Shown here piece by piece: positions 5,252 through 6,926 of a stretch of DNA of 6,926 bases; the stretch's first letter is position 1; every line of letters starts with the position of its first letter. This DNA is from Chloroflexota bacterium (GTDB taxonomy: Bacteria; Chloroflexota; Ktedonobacteria; Ktedonobacterales; Ktedonobacteraceae): NCBI GenBank assembly GCA_005879655.1, contig VBJK01000131.1:18605-25530 (forward strand), in the 5' to 3' direction. The notes under the pieces are model-generated. The model made no database searches. It was not told where the DNA came from and saw only the letters and a list, made by a program, of their open reading frames with translations. Both the position numbers and the translations under genes were made by a program.

Positions 5252-5276
5252 CAATGATAGGTGAAGTATATCATTG
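5252..5276. promoter_or_regulatory. Operator-like inverted repeat upstream of the TIR gene
   Basis: CAATGATA (5252-5259) and TATCATTG (5269-5276) are a perfect 8-bp inverted repeat with a nine-base spacer, 23-47 bases before the TIR ATG. Its half-site spacing (17 bases centre to centre) is close to that of dimeric helix-turn-helix repressor sites; a leader hairpin is the alternative. No regulator gene is adjacent. Confidence 0.35.
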
Positions 5277-5472
5277 CTGCGCTTCCGCTGCAAGCGATTC
5301 TATATCTTTTCTTCCATTAAGATTAAGATAGAAAAAGTTATGACATAGGTTAGTTCCTTATATCGTAGGATATTTCTCTTATCGAGGCTTTTACCAGAGG
5401 ATCGTTCCAATCTATTCCTCTAGTCTGAAGTGTACGGACCTCTCGTATGCTATATGGCTAGAGGATCTGGAA

Positions 5473-5500
5473 TTGACACATTAAACTAACACCTTACAAA
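5473..5500 (+). promoter_or_regulatory. Candidate histidine-phosphatase promoter
   Basis: A perfect TTGACA (5473-5478) is followed after 16 bases by TACAAA (5495-5500), a moderate -10. This would give a leader of roughly 40 bases to the ATG at 5546. Confidence 0.45.
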
Positions 5501-5545
5501 ATGTAGTATCCTATAGGTATCTAGAGTTACTAGGAGAATTCAGGC

Positions 5546-6274
5546 ATGACCCATCTCTATTTAATCCGCCACGGCGAAGCTACCTCGCAAGTACAAGCAG
5601 CCATACGCGACGACGGCCTGACCCCTCTAGGCATCCGTCAGGCCCAACGCCTGCGCGATCGACTGGCAACCGGTCGCGAAATCGTTGCCGACGTGCTGAT
5701 CGCCAGTACGTTGCCACGAGCACGACAGACCGCCGAGATCATTGCCCCGGCGCTGGGCTTGCCCATTGTGTTTGACGACGAAGTGCAGGAATTTCGTATC
5801 GGTGCAGCAGCAGAGAACATGTCTTTTAAAGAGCTTGAAGCAAAGTATGGTAAGCCGGATTTTCAAGAAGATCCATTTCATCCCGCGACACCCGATGGCG
5901 AAAATTGGCCCAGGTTCGTACTACGTGTGAGTACCGCACTGGACCGTATTACCCGTCAATATGAAGGAAAGAGCATTGTCATTGTCTGTCATGGTGGAGT
6001 CATTGACTGCTCGTTCATCTATTTCTTCGGCATGGATACGCTACGTATGCCGCGCACCCATTTCTATACACAAAACACTTCTATTACCCATTGGCGTAAG
6101 GACGCCCCCTATGAAGTTGGACGAGCAGCTCGCTGGCGCTTAGTACGCTATAACGATAATCTCCATGTGCGTGACCTGGATGCCCCGGCACGTATTCCCT
6201 GGGAAGCGTTGATCCCGGCGCGCCAAAGCGAGACGCGGCCTGTGCCACCCTCAGCTGCTCCCTCGGAGGAGTAG
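5546..6274 (+). CDS. Histidine phosphatase (phosphoglycerate-mutase-like) family protein
   Basis: A 242-residue soluble enzyme of the histidine phosphatase superfamily, which forms a phosphohistidine intermediate; substrates range from sugar phosphates to nucleosides, so the gene name cannot be fixed. The catalytic set is complete: the N-terminal R-H-G motif (R8, nucleophile H9, G10) followed by E11, the S54-T-L-P-R58-A-R60-Q-T62-A-E block that binds phosphate, the acid Glu82 in EVQEF, and His149 in VCHGG. LTPLG (25-29) with R31-Q32-A33 is also typical. The Pro/Glu-rich end from about 225 is probably disordered. ATG 5546 is preceded by AGGAG (5532-5536) at nine bases. It appears to be a single-gene unit divergent from the TIR gene. 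A paralogous start fragment survives at 3497. Cofactor-dependent mutase activity is unlikely given the short length and phosphatase-like sequence, but cannot be excluded. Confidence 0.9.
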   Translation: MTHLYLIRHGEATSQVQAAIRDDGLTPLGIRQAQRLRDRLATGREIVADVLIASTLPRARQTAEIIAPALGLPIVFDDEVQEFRIGAAAENMSFKELEAKYGKPDFQEDPFHPATPDGENWPRFVLRVSTALDRITRQYEGKSIVIVCHGGVIDCSFIYFFGMDTLRMPRTHFYTQNTSITHWRKDAPYEVGRAARWRLVRYNDNLHVRDLDAPARIPWEALIPARQSETRPVPPSAAPSEE

Positions 6275-6385
6275 CAACGAATTTCAGCATGTGTCATCGT
6301 ATTTAAGTCTAGAGATACATTCTTTCCTTACTGCGTGTTTGTAAGACTATGTTCATCGCACTATCATCCTAACAAGGAAAGTATC

Positions 6386-6390
6386 AGGAG
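6386..6390 (+). promoter_or_regulatory. Ribosome binding site fixing the lipoprotein start
   Basis: AGGAG lies eight bases before ATG 6399. It favours this frame, with its signal peptide, over an overlapping frame from 6335 that ends at 6520. Confidence 0.65.
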
Positions 6391-6398
6391 CATGTTCT

Positions 6399-6926
6399 AT
6401 GACGAAACGATGCACAGGACAACGTTTAGGCACTTGCTCTCTTATTGTCTTCTGTACTCTGGCCGTGTTGCTCACTGCCTGTGCCTCACCACAGGCAACC
6501 AGCAATACTTCTCTCAGTAGTATCAGTAATATGCTACCGCTTGCCCACAGTGTATCGCTACCTGCTCTCCAGACCTCTTGTCCTACTAACGGGATGGCGC
6601 GGGCAGCGATCATGAGGCCACTCGCATTGGGCAAGCGGCAGAACCTTGTCTACATTTACAATGAAGTGCCTGTTAATACCTCTACTGCATTCGGCCATCT
6701 GGAGCGCTATGATGTGGCAATGGGGAAGAGGACAGAGATTGTCACTAGTGGCATCGCTATCCAATCCGCTCAGGTCTCTGCCGATGGTCAGTGGGTACTC
6801 TTTATCAGCACACCCGATCCCCGTAGTGATCCGCAACACAACGGTATGTTACAACTAGTACGGATGGACGGTCAGCAGCTGCAAACGCTCTTTTGCTTCC
6901 CTCATCTATCCAATGCTGATCGCGCG
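6399..6926 (+). CDS. Lipoprotein with probable beta-propeller (TolB/WD40-like) domain, N-terminal 176 residues
   Basis: The frame from ATG 6399 stays open for 176 codons to the right edge. The N-terminus is a lipoprotein signal: basic residues (K3, R4, R9), a hydrophobic run CSLIVFCTLAVLL, and the lipobox L25-T-A-C28, so the mature protein should be anchored to the outer face of the membrane through Cys28. A Ser/Thr-rich spacer (29-55) follows. Residues 82-176 look like blades of a propeller: NLVYIYNE, then LERYDVAMGKRTEIV, then S-A-D-G-Q-W-V-L-F (127-135), the 'SpDGkwvaf' blade signature of TolB-like repeats, then LQLVRMDGQQLQTLF. I associate this domain with extracytoplasmic parts of Ktedonobacteria kinases and lipoproteins; a sensing or binding role is inference. 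The start is chosen by AGGAG (6386-6390) eight bases upstream and by the signal peptide. It lies 124 bases after the phosphatase. Confidence 0.8.
   Translation, partial: MTKRCTGQRLGTCSLIVFCTLAVLLTACASPQATSNTSLSSISNMLPLAHSVSLPALQTSCPTNGMARAAIMRPLALGKRQNLVYIYNEVPVNTSTAFGHLERYDVAMGKRTEIVTSGIAIQSAQVSADGQWVLFISTPDPRSDPQHNGMLQLVRMDGQQLQTLFCFPHLSNADRA

Larger units (their letters stand above)
5230..5545. other. 316-bp divergent intergenic region between TIR and histidine-phosphatase genes
   Basis: No gene is seen. The TIR side has the 5252-5276 inverted repeat and an imperfect TTGC-n-GCG/CGC-n-GCAA stem just beyond it (5274-5293). The phosphatase side has a candidate promoter at 5473-5500 and ribosome site AGGAG at 5532-5536. 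TCCTCTAG (5416-5423) and CTAGAGGA (5458-5465) form an 8-bp inverted repeat just upstream of that promoter. I find no convincing -35/-10 pair for the TIR gene. Confidence 0.6.

Noticed and set aside
6335..6520. Plus-strand frame overlapping the lipoprotein start
   Set aside because: No ribosome site at its ATG, whereas the overlapping frame from 6399 has AGGAG, a lipobox and continues to the window edge.

Overview
The window looks like a piece of a Ktedonobacteria-type (Chloroflexota) chromosome. This is inferred from protein style only. A TIR protein carries an Ala/Thr/Asn/Tyr-rich linker and a concanavalin-like C-terminal domain of a kind I associate with Ktedonobacter relatives. The lipoprotein at the right edge has the matching 'extracytoplasmic propeller' style. 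Intergenic regions are long and genes are mostly monocistronic. There is no rRNA, tRNA, CRISPR array or recognisable transposase.

Layout, left to right. (1) 855 to beyond base 1, minus: N-terminal 285 residues of an APC-superfamily amino-acid permease. (2) 856-1423: a non-coding gap with a candidate permease promoter and a 185-bp hairpin-rich element (1062-1246). (3) 1424-2242, plus: a two-part GNAT acetyltransferase. (4) 2311-3488, plus: a strong promoter and good ribosome site leading into a cytochrome P450 gene that has been broken. About 100 codons of its N-terminal third are gone, and 199 bp identical to the 3' end of the TIR gene sit in their place. (5) 3497-3604: the first eight codons of a histidine-phosphatase gene, then a dense set of palindromes. 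(6) 3691-5229, minus: a 512-residue TIR-domain membrane protein. (7) 5546-6274, plus: an intact histidine phosphatase. (8) 6399 to the right edge, plus: a lipoprotein with a probable beta-propeller domain.

The most notable event is in the centre. The 3' end of the TIR gene (last 37 codons, stop and 85 bp of downstream DNA) is present twice as a perfect 199-bp inverted repeat (2527-2725 and 3606-3804), separated by 880 bp. The left copy is fused in frame to the first 38 codons of the P450, so the P450 promoter now drives a 75-residue chimera ending at the TIR stop codon. The rest of the P450 (haem-binding Cys, ExxR and I-helix motifs intact) survives as a 260-codon fragment whose only start signals come from the repeat. 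This looks like a copy-paste or template-switch event at the shared codons D-Q-V-Q, though an assembly or amplification chimera must be excluded.

The second notable item is the architecture of the TIR protein: TIR, then a membrane segment and a tail resembling the C-terminus of bacterial NACHT NTPases but with no NTPase core, then another membrane segment, a low-complexity linker and a concanavalin-like domain. If real, this is a compact membrane TIR effector with its own possible sensor. The neighbouring genes do not form an obvious pathway with it.
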